A DNA stretch of 64,000 bases, taken from the NCBI RefSeq assembly GCF_002236105.1, contig NZ_NIWU01000001.1, forward strand, positions 186,001 to 250,000. The letters run 5' to 3'. This DNA is from Pseudomonas umsongensis. GTDB lineage: Bacteria; Pseudomonadota; Gammaproteobacteria; Pseudomonadales; Pseudomonadaceae. Made by a program: the position numbers and the translations under genes. This document shows positions 42,973-51,179 of the stretch, one piece after another (positions within the stretch are counted from its first letter, which is position 1; each line of letters starts with the position of its first letter). The notes under the pieces are model-generated. The model ran no database searches. It was not told the DNA's origin and worked only from the letters and a program-made list of their open reading frames with translations.

Positions 42973-43752
42973 ATGGATCTGGGTATTGGTGGGCGTATTG
43001 CGGTGGTGTGTGCATCCTCTCGAGGGCTTGGCAAAGCCTGTGCGCTGGCATTGGCGCAGGAGGGCTGCGAGGTGCTGATCAATGGCCGCGATGCCGAGAG
43101 CCTGGCCCACACCGCGCAAGATATTTTACGCAGCACGGGTCGACTGCCACGCACCGTGGTGGCCGACCTGTCCACCGCAGCCGGTCGACAGGCGCTGCTG
43201 GCCGCGTGTCCGGTGGTGGATATACTGGTGACCAACAACGGAGGCCCGGAACCGGGCCGTCTGGAGGACTGGGACCATGCCGCCTGGTTGGCGGCCATTG
43301 AGGCCAATATGCTTTCAGGCATTCTGCTGATTCAGGCAGTGGTCGGCGGGATGCGCGAGCGGGGGTTTGGCCGCATCGTCAATATCACCTCGGCGATGGT
43401 CAAGTCGCCACGCTTGCCCCTGGGATTGTCCACGGCGGCGCGTGCAGGGCTCACGGCTTTCTGCAAAGCCCTGTCAGTCGAAGTCGCGCGCGACAAAGTG
43501 ACCATTAACAATCTGCTGCCCGAACGTATTGAAACCGAGCGCCTGCGCTTCATGACCGAGCAGTTGGCCAAGCATCGCCGACTCAGCGTCGAGCAGGCGC
43601 GGGTGGAAATGCTCAAGCCAATAGCCGCGCGCCGATTTGGCCAGCCGAGTGAATTTGCAGCGGCCTGTGCGTTTCTTTGTTCGGCTCAGGCCGGCTACAT
43701 CACCGGGCAAAACCTACAGGTCGACGGCGGCAGTTACTCCGGGTTGATCTAG
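42973..43752 (+). CDS. SDR-family oxidoreductase, atypical active site
   Basis: 259 residues. The Rossmann motif is VVCASSRGLGKACA, then NNGGP (NNAG equivalent) and the C-terminal GQNLQVDGGSYSGL. The usual Tyr-x3-Lys is missing: where YxxSK is expected it reads LGLSTAARAGLTAFCK. This matches an SDR subgroup annotated as 3-oxoacyl-ACP reductases that lacks the catalytic tyrosine. It is third in the Rieske operon, 24 bases downstream. Its stop shares the bases CTAG with the convergent VOC gene's stop. Confidence 0.87.
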   Translation: MDLGIGGRIAVVCASSRGLGKACALALAQEGCEVLINGRDAESLAHTAQDILRSTGRLPRTVVADLSTAAGRQALLAACPVVDILVTNNGGPEPGRLEDWDHAAWLAAIEANMLSGILLIQAVVGGMRERGFGRIVNITSAMVKSPRLPLGLSTAARAGLTAFCKALSVEVARDKVTINNLLPERIETERLRFMTEQLAKHRRLSVEQARVEMLKPIAARRFGQPSEFAAACAFLCSAQAGYITGQNLQVDGGSYSGLI

Positions 43753-44156
43753 CCGGCCCGGCGTTCTTTCCAATCGGCTGGCGGCTCTTCGCTGGCGTCA
43801 AAGTCGAGTTCGACTTCAACCCCGTTGGGGTCCTGCATGAACAGCTGCCAGGTGCGTTGCGAGCCTGGCGCACGAATGATTTTGAAGCGCACGCCATGCT
43901 CGATTAGACGCGTGCACATCGTCTGCAAGCCACTGGCATGAAAGGCCATATGGTCGAGCACGCCACGTCGTGGTTCCGGCATTTGCGCTACGCCCACGAC
44001 ATGCAGCACTGGCTGGTTCCGGGTGTAAAGCCAGAACCCGGGAACCGGGAAGGGCGGGCGTGGCCCCTCAACCAAACCCAGCACCTCAACATAGAAATCC
44101 CGTGTCACCTGCAGTTGGTCAGAGACAATAGTGAAGTGGTCCATGCGCAGGATCAT
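43749..44156 (-). CDS. VOC-superfamily (glyoxalase/extradiol dioxygenase-like) protein
   Basis: 135 residues with two beta-alpha-beta-beta-beta modules: MDHFTIVSDQLQVTRDFYVEVLGL and the LDHMAFHASGL... QLFMQDPNGVEVELDF end. The metal-type residues His (MDH), His (LDH) and Glu (VEVE) are present. It may be a dioxygenase, epimerase or isomerase. It is transcribed against the Rieske operon and divergently from the CoA-transferase gene. Its stop codon overlaps the SDR stop in the palindrome CTAG. Confidence 0.83.
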   Translation of the reverse strand: MILRMDHFTIVSDQLQVTRDFYVEVLGLVEGPRPPFPVPGFWLYTRNQPVLHVVGVAQMPEPRRGVLDHMAFHASGLQTMCTRLIEHGVRFKIIRAPGSQRTWQLFMQDPNGVEVELDFDASEEPPADWKERRAG

Positions 44157-44345
44157 GTCGAGGCCCTTGATTGTGTTATTGAACTGATTATTAACTATTG
44201 TTCATATCCGTGCTTATGATTCTATATTCGGAATACTAATCTATATATGAAATTAATTTTCGATGGCTTAGGGTGACGCCATGGATTCGTTCTGCAGCTT
44301 TGCTGCAGAACGCTTTGAGCAGAACAAGCCACTGAAAGGTGCTGT
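44157..44345. promoter_or_regulatory. Divergent promoter with hairpin before the CoA-transferase operon
   Basis: The AT-rich gap contains the 11-base palindrome TATTCGGAATA (44225-44235) and a perfect hairpin GTTCTGCAG-5-CTGCAGAAC (44289-44311) about 35 bases before the start codon. The latter is followed by another CAGAAC half-site. It could be an operator. Confidence 0.4.
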
Positions 44346-46583
44346 ATGAGCCAGGCAATCCTTGAAGGCATTCGCGTCATCAGCCTGTGTTCCGGCATTG
44401 CCGGTTCAGCCGCGGGCCTGCAACTGTGTGAAGCAGGTGCCGAAGTGGTCATGGTTGAATCACCCGGCAACGCGGCTAGAGACCACCAGGTGCTGTTCGC
44501 GGTGCTCAATCGTGGCAAGCGCAGTGTCACCCTTGACCTGGAGAACCCTGCCGATCGCCAGCAGTTGCGGTTGCTACTGGCCAGCGCCGATGTGCTGCTG
44601 CACGATTTCACCCCGGCAGAGGCGCAGGCCCATGGTCTGGCAGACGCGCTGCTCGTCGCAGACTTCCCCCGATTGGTTGTCTCTGCGATCAGCGGCTGGC
44701 CGCAACGGCACGCGCTGGCGAATGCCATACCACGGGAAACACTGATCCTGGCGCGCCTGGGCCTGTTGGATGAGCAGCCCGCGCATCGCCCCGGCCCGGT
44801 GTTTGTGCGCATGCCATTCGCCAACTGGCTGGCCTGCTGGCTGTGTGTGGTCGGGGTAATGGCGCGGTTGCTGGCGCGGGACCGTGACGGCTGTGGCGGC
44901 ATCGCCCATACGAGTCTGGCACAGGCGGCCCTGGTGCCCATGACCATGCATTGGAACCGGGCGCAAACGCCAACCCCAGCCTTCGCCAAGGGCCTGGATA
45001 AATACATTCCGATTCCATTGCACCAGTGCGCCGATGGCCGCTGGCTGCATGTGCATTACTCGCCGGACAAATCGCCGTGGATGGCCGCAGCGCTCAGCGA
45101 ACTGGGCGAAACCGAAGTGACTCGCCTGAATGCGTTATGGCCACCCAGCCATGTGGCGCCCAACTTCGGCGCCAACAAGGCGATTATCGCCACACGACCG
45201 GCGCAGGATTGGGTCGAGCATTTCTGGCAGCACGATGTGGCCGCGCAAATCGCCGGCGCCTTTGGCGATATCTACTTCGACGAGCAGGCGCGCCTCAATG
45301 GCTATGTGGTTGAAGTTGACGATGTACAACTGGGCAAGACCCTGCAACCGGGTCCGGCCTGGCAGGTGCAGCTACCTGCGCGAGTCGGCGGCAGTGCACC
45401 ACTGGTTGGTGAAGGGAACGCAGTACTGCCGGGCGCTGATGCATTGCTCCCAGTGCAAGGGAACAAGTGGAGTCCCGCTCCATTGCCACCGCTGCATGGC
45501 TTGAAAGTCTTGGATCTGGGCGCCTACCTGGCCGGGCCGTTTGCCTGCATGCTGCTGGCGGACCTGGGCGCCGAGGTCATTAAAATCGAAGCCCCTAAAG
45601 GCGACGCCATGCGCCGTCTGGAGCGAATTTTCAGTGGTACCCAGCGGGGCAAATTGGGGGTCGCGCTGCAACTGGGTGATCCGCAAACCGAGCCCGTCGT
45701 CGAGACGCTGGCACGCTGGGCCGATGTGGTGCACCACAACATGCGGCTGCCGGCCGCACGCAAACTCAAGGTTGACTACGAGCGTCTCAAAGCACTTAAC
45801 CCGCAGTTGGTCTATTGCCATGTCAGCGCCTACGGGCCGAACGGCCCGCGTGCGGATTGGCCAGGCTTTGACCAACTGATGCAGGCCTCCTGCGGCTGGG
45901 AGGTCGAGCAGGGCGGCGAAGGACAAGCGCCGATGTGGCTGCGTTTCGGCGTGGGTGATTTTTTTGCCGGTTTATCCTCGCTTTATGGCTTGCTACTGGG
46001 GTTGTACGAGCGTAACCGCAGCGGCGCCGGGCAAATGGTCAGTTCCTCATTGTTGGGCGCCACGTTGCTGTCGATGAGCGAAGCGGTGGTGCTGGAGGAT
46101 GGCAGTCTCACGCCTGTCGCCCATATGGACGCGCAACAGACGGGGCTGAATGACGCACACCGTCTGTATCTGTGCAGCGATGCCTGGCTGGCGGTGGCAG
46201 CGCTGCAGCCTGATGAAATTCAGCGCTTCACCGCACTGGTGGGCAGTCGTCCCGAGGATTATTTCGCAGGCCTCACCCGGCAGGCGGCACTGGCAGCACT
46301 GACTGGCGTGCAGGTTCCTGCGCAGGCCGTGCTGGAGGCGCAGATGGATGCGTTTCTCGACAGCCCCGAACACGCTGCCGCGGGCCTGCATGCCCATTAT
46401 CCCCATGCGGTGTACGGGGACCTGCAACAGATTGGCGCGTTCTGGGATTTCGGCAATTTGCCGTTGTCGCTGAATCGCCCGCCACCGGCCCTCGGCCAAC
46501 ATACCCGGCAAGTCATGGCAGAGCTCGGTTACACCCGCAGTGAAATTGAACGCATGGCCTCGGCGGGTCTGGTGGCGCTGTAA
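44346..46583 (+). CDS. Tandem-fused CaiB/BaiF (family III) CoA-transferase
   Basis: 745 residues, two full family III domains (about 1-370 and 383-745). Both begin with the G-[LI]-[RK]-V-[IL] strand and GAEV[VI] segments. The catalytic Asp position of the second is intact (GVGDFFAGLSSLYGLL, Asp538). In the first domain the equivalent reads MPFANWLACWL (Asn160), so that half is probably catalytically dead and structural. The enzyme would move CoA between carboxylic acids to activate the pathway substrate. It is first of a five-gene operon ending at 50521. Confidence 0.88.
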   Translation: MSQAILEGIRVISLCSGIAGSAAGLQLCEAGAEVVMVESPGNAARDHQVLFAVLNRGKRSVTLDLENPADRQQLRLLLASADVLLHDFTPAEAQAHGLADALLVADFPRLVVSAISGWPQRHALANAIPRETLILARLGLLDEQPAHRPGPVFVRMPFANWLACWLCVVGVMARLLARDRDGCGGIAHTSLAQAALVPMTMHWNRAQTPTPAFAKGLDKYIPIPLHQCADGRWLHVHYSPDKSPWMAAALSELGETEVTRLNALWPPSHVAPNFGANKAIIATRPAQDWVEHFWQHDVAAQIAGAFGDIYFDEQARLNGYVVEVDDVQLGKTLQPGPAWQVQLPARVGGSAPLVGEGNAVLPGADALLPVQGNKWSPAPLPPLHGLKVLDLGAYLAGPFACMLLADLGAEVIKIEAPKGDAMRRLERIFSGTQRGKLGVALQLGDPQTEPVVETLARWADVVHHNMRLPAARKLKVDYERLKALNPQLVYCHVSAYGPNGPRADWPGFDQLMQASCGWEVEQGGEGQAPMWLRFGVGDFFAGLSSLYGLLLGLYERNRSGAGQMVSSSLLGATLLSMSEAVVLEDGSLTPVAHMDAQQTGLNDAHRLYLCSDAWLAVAALQPDEIQRFTALVGSRPEDYFAGLTRQAALAALTGVQVPAQAVLEAQMDAFLDSPEHAAAGLHAHYPHAVYGDLQQIGAFWDFGNLPLSLNRPPPALGQHTRQVMAELGYTRSEIERMASAGLVAL

Positions 46584-46633
46584 AAGCGTGGCTATTGCTC
46601 GACAGCATTCATCGACAAGCACAAGGAACACCC

Positions 46634-47371
46634 ATGTACGAGTTGGATTTCAGCGGTAAAACCGTGCTGGTGATCGGCGGTTCCAGTGGCATTGGCAATG
46701 GCATTGCACAGAACTTTCGCCAGCGCGGTGCCGAAGTGCATGTCTGGGGCACACGAGCCTCGGCAGCGGCCTATCGAGATTCACCCGACTCTAATCTCGA
46801 AGGCCTGCACTACGCCCAGTTCGACGTTGCGGACGCGGCGTTGATTGAAGTCGCCAGCGTGCCCTTCACCCGCCTGGATGTGCTGGTGCAAGCACAAGGC
46901 ACGGTGCTCTACGACCGTCAGGAATTTCTGACCGAGGGTTTCAAGCGCGTACTCGACGTCAACCTCATCAGCCTGATGGTGTGCGCACAGAAGTTTCACC
47001 CGCTGTTGATGCAGGCCAAGGGCTCGATGATCACCGTCAGTTCCGCTGCCGCCTTCCACTCCACGCGTGGCAATCCGGCCTACAACGCTTCGAAAACCGG
47101 TGCTTTTGGACTCACTCGCACCCTGGCCGAAGCCTGGGCTCGTGACGGCATCCGGGTCAACGGCATTGCCCCCGGGCTGATGGAAACCAAGCTGACACGG
47201 GTAACCACCAGCAACCCCAAGCGCCTCGAAGGCGCGTTGCGGGCCATTCCTCAAGGGCGCCTGGGCACGCCCCAGGACATGGCCAACGTGGCGCTGTTTC
47301 TTGCCTCGCCGCTGGCCAGCTATGTGCTCGGCCAAACCCTGTTGGTCGACGGCGGCATGCTGCTGGCCTGA
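46634..47371 (+). CDS. SDR-family oxidoreductase
   Basis: 245 residues from ATG 46634 (AAGGAA upstream; a start at 46595 would add a leader foreign to the family). Motifs: VIGGSSGIGNGIA for the cofactor, then the SSAAAFHSTRG serine and YNASK as catalytic residues, and the LVDGGMLL end. It is a classical dehydrogenase/reductase, probably of a hydroxy- or keto-acyl intermediate, between the CoA-transferase and acyl-CoA dehydrogenase genes. Confidence 0.9.
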   Translation: MYELDFSGKTVLVIGGSSGIGNGIAQNFRQRGAEVHVWGTRASAAAYRDSPDSNLEGLHYAQFDVADAALIEVASVPFTRLDVLVQAQGTVLYDRQEFLTEGFKRVLDVNLISLMVCAQKFHPLLMQAKGSMITVSSAAAFHSTRGNPAYNASKTGAFGLTRTLAEAWARDGIRVNGIAPGLMETKLTRVTTSNPKRLEGALRAIPQGRLGTPQDMANVALFLASPLASYVLGQTLLVDGGMLLA

Positions 47372-47395
47372 TCGTTATTTACTAGGAGACACACC

Positions 47396-48691
47396 ATGGC
47401 CTGGGACTTTCAGACCGACCCCGAGATACAGGCGGAACTGGATTGGATCGAGCAGTTTGTACGTGAGGAAGTCGAGCCCCTCGATCATGTGCTGGGCAGC
47501 CCGTGGAATATCCACGATCCGTTGTTCAAGCAGCTGGTCAAGCCGCTGCAAGCGCAGGTGAAGGCACGCAAATTGTGGGCCTGTCACCTGGGACCGGAGC
47601 TGGGTGGGGCAGGGTATGGCCAGGTGCGCCTGGCGTTAATCAATGAAATTCTCGGTCGTTCGCTGTTTGGCCCGATTGTGTTTGGCTGCCAGGCCCCAGA
47701 TTCCGGCAACGGGGAAATCCTCGCCCATTACGGCACCCCGGCGCAGAAGCAGCGCTACCTGCAACCGCTGCTCGATGGCGATATCGTGTCCTGCTTCGCC
47801 ATGACCGAGCCGCAAGGTGGCGCGGATCCCGCCGTGTTCACCACCGAAGCGGTACGCGATGGCGATGACTGGCTGCTGAGCGGCGAAAAATGGTTTGCCT
47901 CCAATGCCCGCTACGCAGCGTTCTATATCGTGATGGCGGTCACCGATAAAAGCGTATCGGTGTATGAAGGCATGTCTATGTTCATCGTCGCCGCTGACGC
48001 GCCTGGGGTTAGCATTATCCGTAACGTCGGTATCGCCGATGACCCAGCCGCCACCCATGCTTATCTGTCATTCGACAGGGTGCGAGTGCCCGCGGGCGAC
48101 ATGCTCGGTGCGCCCGGCCAGGCATTTGTCGTGGCTCAGGTTCGGCTCGGTGGTGGCCGCGTGCACCACGCCATGCGGGTGATTGGTCAGGCGCAAAAAG
48201 CCCTTGATACACTCTGTGAGCGGTCCCTGTCGCGCAGTACCCAGGGCAGCCGTTTGGCGGATAAGCAAATGATCCAGGAAAAAATTGCCGATTCATGGAT
48301 CGAGCTGGAGCAATTTCGCTTGCTGGTGATGCGCACGGCGTGGCGCATCGATCAGTACCAGGACTACAAGCGAGTGCGCCAGGACATCGCCGCAGTGAAG
48401 GCTGTTATGCCCAAGGTGTTGCATGACATCGCCGCCCGCGCCCTGCATGTGCATGGTTCGCTGGGCGTCAGTGAAGAAATGCCCTTTACCGGCTACATCG
48501 TGCGCTCCTTCCAGATGGGACTGGCCGATGGGCCAACCGAGGTGCACAAAGTCACGGTTGCCAAACAGCTGCTGCGCGACTATCAGCCCTGCGACGAATT
48601 GTTCCCCGATTACCATCGACCCACCGCCGAGGCCCGTGCCCGGGAAAAATACGCCGACGTATTGGCCAGCCTTGGCGAGCGCAATCCATGA
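47396..48691 (+). CDS. Acyl-CoA dehydrogenase family protein (LvaC/ACAD10-11-like)
   Basis: 431 residues with the complete ACAD layout: N-terminal helices, a FAD-binding middle (CFAMTEPQGGADPAVFTTEA, GEKWFASNA), and the C-terminal helical domain with VHGSLGVSEEMPFTGY and LADGPTEVHKVTVAK. The DGPxEVH ending and length resemble the ACAD10/11 and levulinate LvaC group, which act with a kinase on 4-hydroxyacyl-CoA. The next gene is an APH-like kinase overlapping by 4 bases (ATGA). The exact acyl chain is unknown. Confidence 0.9.
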   Translation: MAWDFQTDPEIQAELDWIEQFVREEVEPLDHVLGSPWNIHDPLFKQLVKPLQAQVKARKLWACHLGPELGGAGYGQVRLALINEILGRSLFGPIVFGCQAPDSGNGEILAHYGTPAQKQRYLQPLLDGDIVSCFAMTEPQGGADPAVFTTEAVRDGDDWLLSGEKWFASNARYAAFYIVMAVTDKSVSVYEGMSMFIVAADAPGVSIIRNVGIADDPAATHAYLSFDRVRVPAGDMLGAPGQAFVVAQVRLGGGRVHHAMRVIGQAQKALDTLCERSLSRSTQGSRLADKQMIQEKIADSWIELEQFRLLVMRTAWRIDQYQDYKRVRQDIAAVKAVMPKVLHDIAARALHVHGSLGVSEEMPFTGYIVRSFQMGLADGPTEVHKVTVAKQLLRDYQPCDELFPDYHRPTAEARAREKYADVLASLGERNP

Positions 48692-49740
48692 ACGACTGGC
48701 AGGATCTGGTCGACCTCGAGCGCCTGGCCGACTGGATGGATAGTCAAGGCCTGGAGCGCGGCCCCATCGAGGCCCCGATACGTTTGACCGGAGGCACGCA
48801 AAACCTGCTGCTGCGCTTTCGGCGCGGTTCGCGTGAATTCGTCCTGCGTCGGCCTTCCAGGGAACTGCGCGAAGTCGGCGGCAAGACGATTGCCCGTGAA
48901 GCGCGCTTGCTCAAGGCATTGGCGGGGTCGCAAGTGCCCCATGCCGGTTTGATTGCCGATTGTGCTGACCCAGGCGTTTTGGGCGCCAGTTTCTACTTGA
49001 TGGAACCAATACAGGGTTTCAATCCCAACTGCGCGACCGGTTTGCCGGCGCCTCATGCGCAGCAGTCTGAAATGCGCCGGCGCATGGGGCTGGCCATGGT
49101 CGATGCGCTGTTGCGCCTGGGCGAAATTGACTACCAGGCGGTGGGGCTGGCGGATTTTGGCCGGCCTGAGGGTTTTCACCAGCGTCAGGTCTCACGCTGG
49201 CTGGCGCAGATGGACAGTGTCAAAGACTATCCCGGTTGGCCCGGCGCCAAGGGTCTGCCGGGGCTCGAACGCTTGGCCCAATGGTTAAGCGAGCATTGTC
49301 CGCAGCAGTTCCAGGCCGGTATCCAGCACGGTGACTTTCACCTGTCCAATGTCATGTTCCGGCACGACGACGCAGAGCTCGCCGCGGTAGTCGATTGGGA
49401 GCTAGCCACCGTCGGTGATCCGTTGCTCGATCTCGCCTGGCTGGTGGTGACCTGGCCCGATGCCGAGGGTCGTGGCGCCGGCACCATCGAAGTGCATCCC
49501 TGGGATGGCTTTTGCAGCAGCGATGAATTGGTCGCCCATTACCGCGCCGGCAGCTCACGCTCGTTGGCGGACTTGACCTGGTACCTGGTGTTGGCTGGGT
49601 TCAAGCTCGGCATTTTTCTCGAAGTCAGCCACGCACGTGCCTGTGCAGGTAAAGCTTGCAGGGTCACCGGTGAAAAACACCACGCCTCGGCGCTGCGCCT
49701 GATCGCTACGGCGTTGCAACGTATCGAGCAACTATCCTGA
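48688..49740 (+). CDS. APH/ACAD10-type phosphotransferase (LvaA-like)
   Basis: 350 residues of the aminoglycoside-phosphotransferase-fold kinase family: LTGGTQNLLLRFRRG at the nucleotide loop, Brenner motif HGDFHLSNVMF with catalytic Asp and Asn, and DWELATVGDPLLDLAW with the metal Asp. All key residues are intact. It is translationally coupled to the ACAD. In levulinate catabolism LvaA phosphorylates 4-hydroxyvaleryl-CoA and LvaC then rearranges it; the same pairing here suggests a gamma-hydroxyacyl-CoA intermediate. Confidence 0.88.
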   Translation: MNDWQDLVDLERLADWMDSQGLERGPIEAPIRLTGGTQNLLLRFRRGSREFVLRRPSRELREVGGKTIAREARLLKALAGSQVPHAGLIADCADPGVLGASFYLMEPIQGFNPNCATGLPAPHAQQSEMRRRMGLAMVDALLRLGEIDYQAVGLADFGRPEGFHQRQVSRWLAQMDSVKDYPGWPGAKGLPGLERLAQWLSEHCPQQFQAGIQHGDFHLSNVMFRHDDAELAAVVDWELATVGDPLLDLAWLVVTWPDAEGRGAGTIEVHPWDGFCSSDELVAHYRAGSSRSLADLTWYLVLAGFKLGIFLEVSHARACAGKACRVTGEKHHASALRLIATALQRIEQLS

Positions 49741-49765
49741 TATATCCAGACAAGAGGAACAGCCC

Positions 49766-50521
49766 ATGCAACTGGCCGGTAAGCGGATCATCGTCACGGG
49801 GGGCGCCCGCGGCATTGGCGCGGCAGTGGTCAAGGCGTTTGTGGAAGAGGGTGCCCATGTCGTCAGTCTCGACCTGGGCGAGGCAGCCTCGATAACGGGT
49901 GACGGTGGTGGTTGGGCGCACTCGCGAGTCTGTGACATCGCTGACAGCCAATCGGTGGACGCGGCCTTTGCCTGGGCCAGCGAACAGCTCAACGGTCTGG
50001 ATGTGCTGGTGCATGCCGCGGGCATCGCGCCGAATGCCAGCGCCGACAGCATCACGCTGGACGAGTGGGAAAAGGTCTTTGCGGTCAATACCCGTGGCAC
50101 TTTCCTGACCAACCGAGCGGCCTATGAGCAGCTCAAGGGCAGCGGCGGGCGCATCATCAATTTCGCCTCTGCCGCAGGCGTACTCGGACAGCCGGGCAAA
50201 GCCCATTACGCCGCCAGCAAGGGCGCCGTACTGGCGTGGACGCGCACGGTGGCGCGGGAGTGGGGGCCCTTGGGCATTACCGTCAACGCGATTGCTCCGG
50301 CGATGTGGACGCCGATGTACGACGCCACCCGCGCGAGCATGGGCGCCGAGCAATTGCAGCAACACGATGCGTACATGGCCGGCCAAGTACCAATCGGCGG
50401 CAAGCTGGGCGAACCGGCCCGGGACCTGGCCCCTGTGCTGGTGTTTCTTGCCGGCGATGGCTCGCGGTTTGTCACCGGTCAGACGCTGGTGATTGACGGC
50501 GGGATGATGATGCTCAGTTGA
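49766..50521 (+). CDS. SDR-family oxidoreductase
   Basis: 251 residues: VTGGARGIGAAVV cofactor loop, HAAGIAPNA, serine and YAASK in NFASAAGVLGQPGKAHYAASK, and the VIDGGMMMLS end. It is a complete classical SDR. It lies 25 bases after the kinase gene with AGAGGAAC upstream, last in the operon, and is closed by the hairpin at 50532-50556. Confidence 0.9.
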   Translation: MQLAGKRIIVTGGARGIGAAVVKAFVEEGAHVVSLDLGEAASITGDGGGWAHSRVCDIADSQSVDAAFAWASEQLNGLDVLVHAAGIAPNASADSITLDEWEKVFAVNTRGTFLTNRAAYEQLKGSGGRIINFASAAGVLGQPGKAHYAASKGAVLAWTRTVAREWGPLGITVNAIAPAMWTPMYDATRASMGAEQLQQHDAYMAGQVPIGGKLGEPARDLAPVLVFLAGDGSRFVTGQTLVIDGGMMMLS

Positions 50522-50531
50522 GTGGCAAGCA

Positions 50532-50556
50532 GTGTGCCTGGGTGAGCCCGGCACAC
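50532..50556. terminator. Hairpin between convergent SDR and folE-like genes
   Basis: GTGTGCC(T)GGG and CCCGGCACAC pair with one bulged base around a TGAG loop. It lies between two convergent stop codons and probably serves both. Confidence 0.55.
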
Positions 50557-50560
50557 GTGC

Positions 50561-51118
50561 CTAGCGACCGCGGATCAGCTGCAAAAACTCCTGGCGGGTG
50601 TTGTACGACTCGCGGAAGGCGCCGAGCATCACCGAGGTGCTCATCACCGAGTTTTGTTTCTCAACACCGCGCATCATCATGCACATGTGTTTTGCCTCGA
50701 TCACCACCGCCACCCCGGCGGCATCGGTCACCTGGGCAATGGCGTCGGCAATCTGGCGTGTCAGGTTTTCCTGAATCTGCAAACGGCGGGCGAACATGTC
50801 GACAATACGCGCGATTTTCGACAGTCCCAGCACTTTGCCTGTCGGTATATAGGCGACATGGGCCTTGCCAATAAACGGCAGCAAATGATGTTCGCACAGG
50901 GAGTAAAGTTCGATGTCCCGGACGATGACCATCTCATCGTTGTCCGATTCAAACAGTGCGCCATTGACGATTTGTTCGAGGCTTTGCTGGTAGCCATGAC
51001 AGAGGTACTGCATGGCTTTTGCTGCGCGCTTTGGCGTGTCCAGCAAACCTTCACGTTCTGGGTTTTCACCTACGCTGTGGAGAATCTCACGGTAATTTCT
51101 GGCCAGTTCTTCGTTCAT
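50561..51118 (-). CDS. folE: GTP cyclohydrolase I (FolE type)
   Basis: 185 residues. It converts GTP to dihydroneopterin triphosphate, the first step to folate or tetrahydropterins. Zinc and active-site residues are visible: [19 protein letters not shown] (Cys and His), the second Cys in [14 protein letters not shown], and SVMLGAF. ATG 51118 gives the normal family length. Its location inside a catabolic region, downstream of the oxidoreductase gene, is unusual; it is probably a paralogue of the housekeeping enzyme. No pterin-dependent hydroxylase is seen in the window. Confidence 0.93.
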   Translation of the reverse strand: MNEELARNYREILHSVGENPEREGLLDTPKRAAKAMQYLCHGYQQSLEQIVNGALFESDNDEMVIVRDIELYSLCEHHLLPFIGKAHVAYIPTGKVLGLSKIARIVDMFARRLQIQENLTRQIADAIAQVTDAAGVAVVIEAKHMCMMMRGVEKQNSVMSTSVMLGAFRESYNTRQEFLQLIRGR

Positions 51119-51146
51119 GGTTTGACCTTGTTGAATGAACCAACAT

Positions 51147-51173
51147 CCCGGGCTGCACAATGTTCAGCCCGGG
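51147..51173 (-). terminator. Hairpin after the oxidoreductase gene
   Basis: Exact nine-base arms CCCGGGCTG and CAGCCCGGG with a 9-base loop lie 6 bases after the oxidoreductase stop and 28 bases before folE. No T-run, so it may only weaken read-through. Confidence 0.5.
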
Positions 51174-51179
51174 CAAGGC

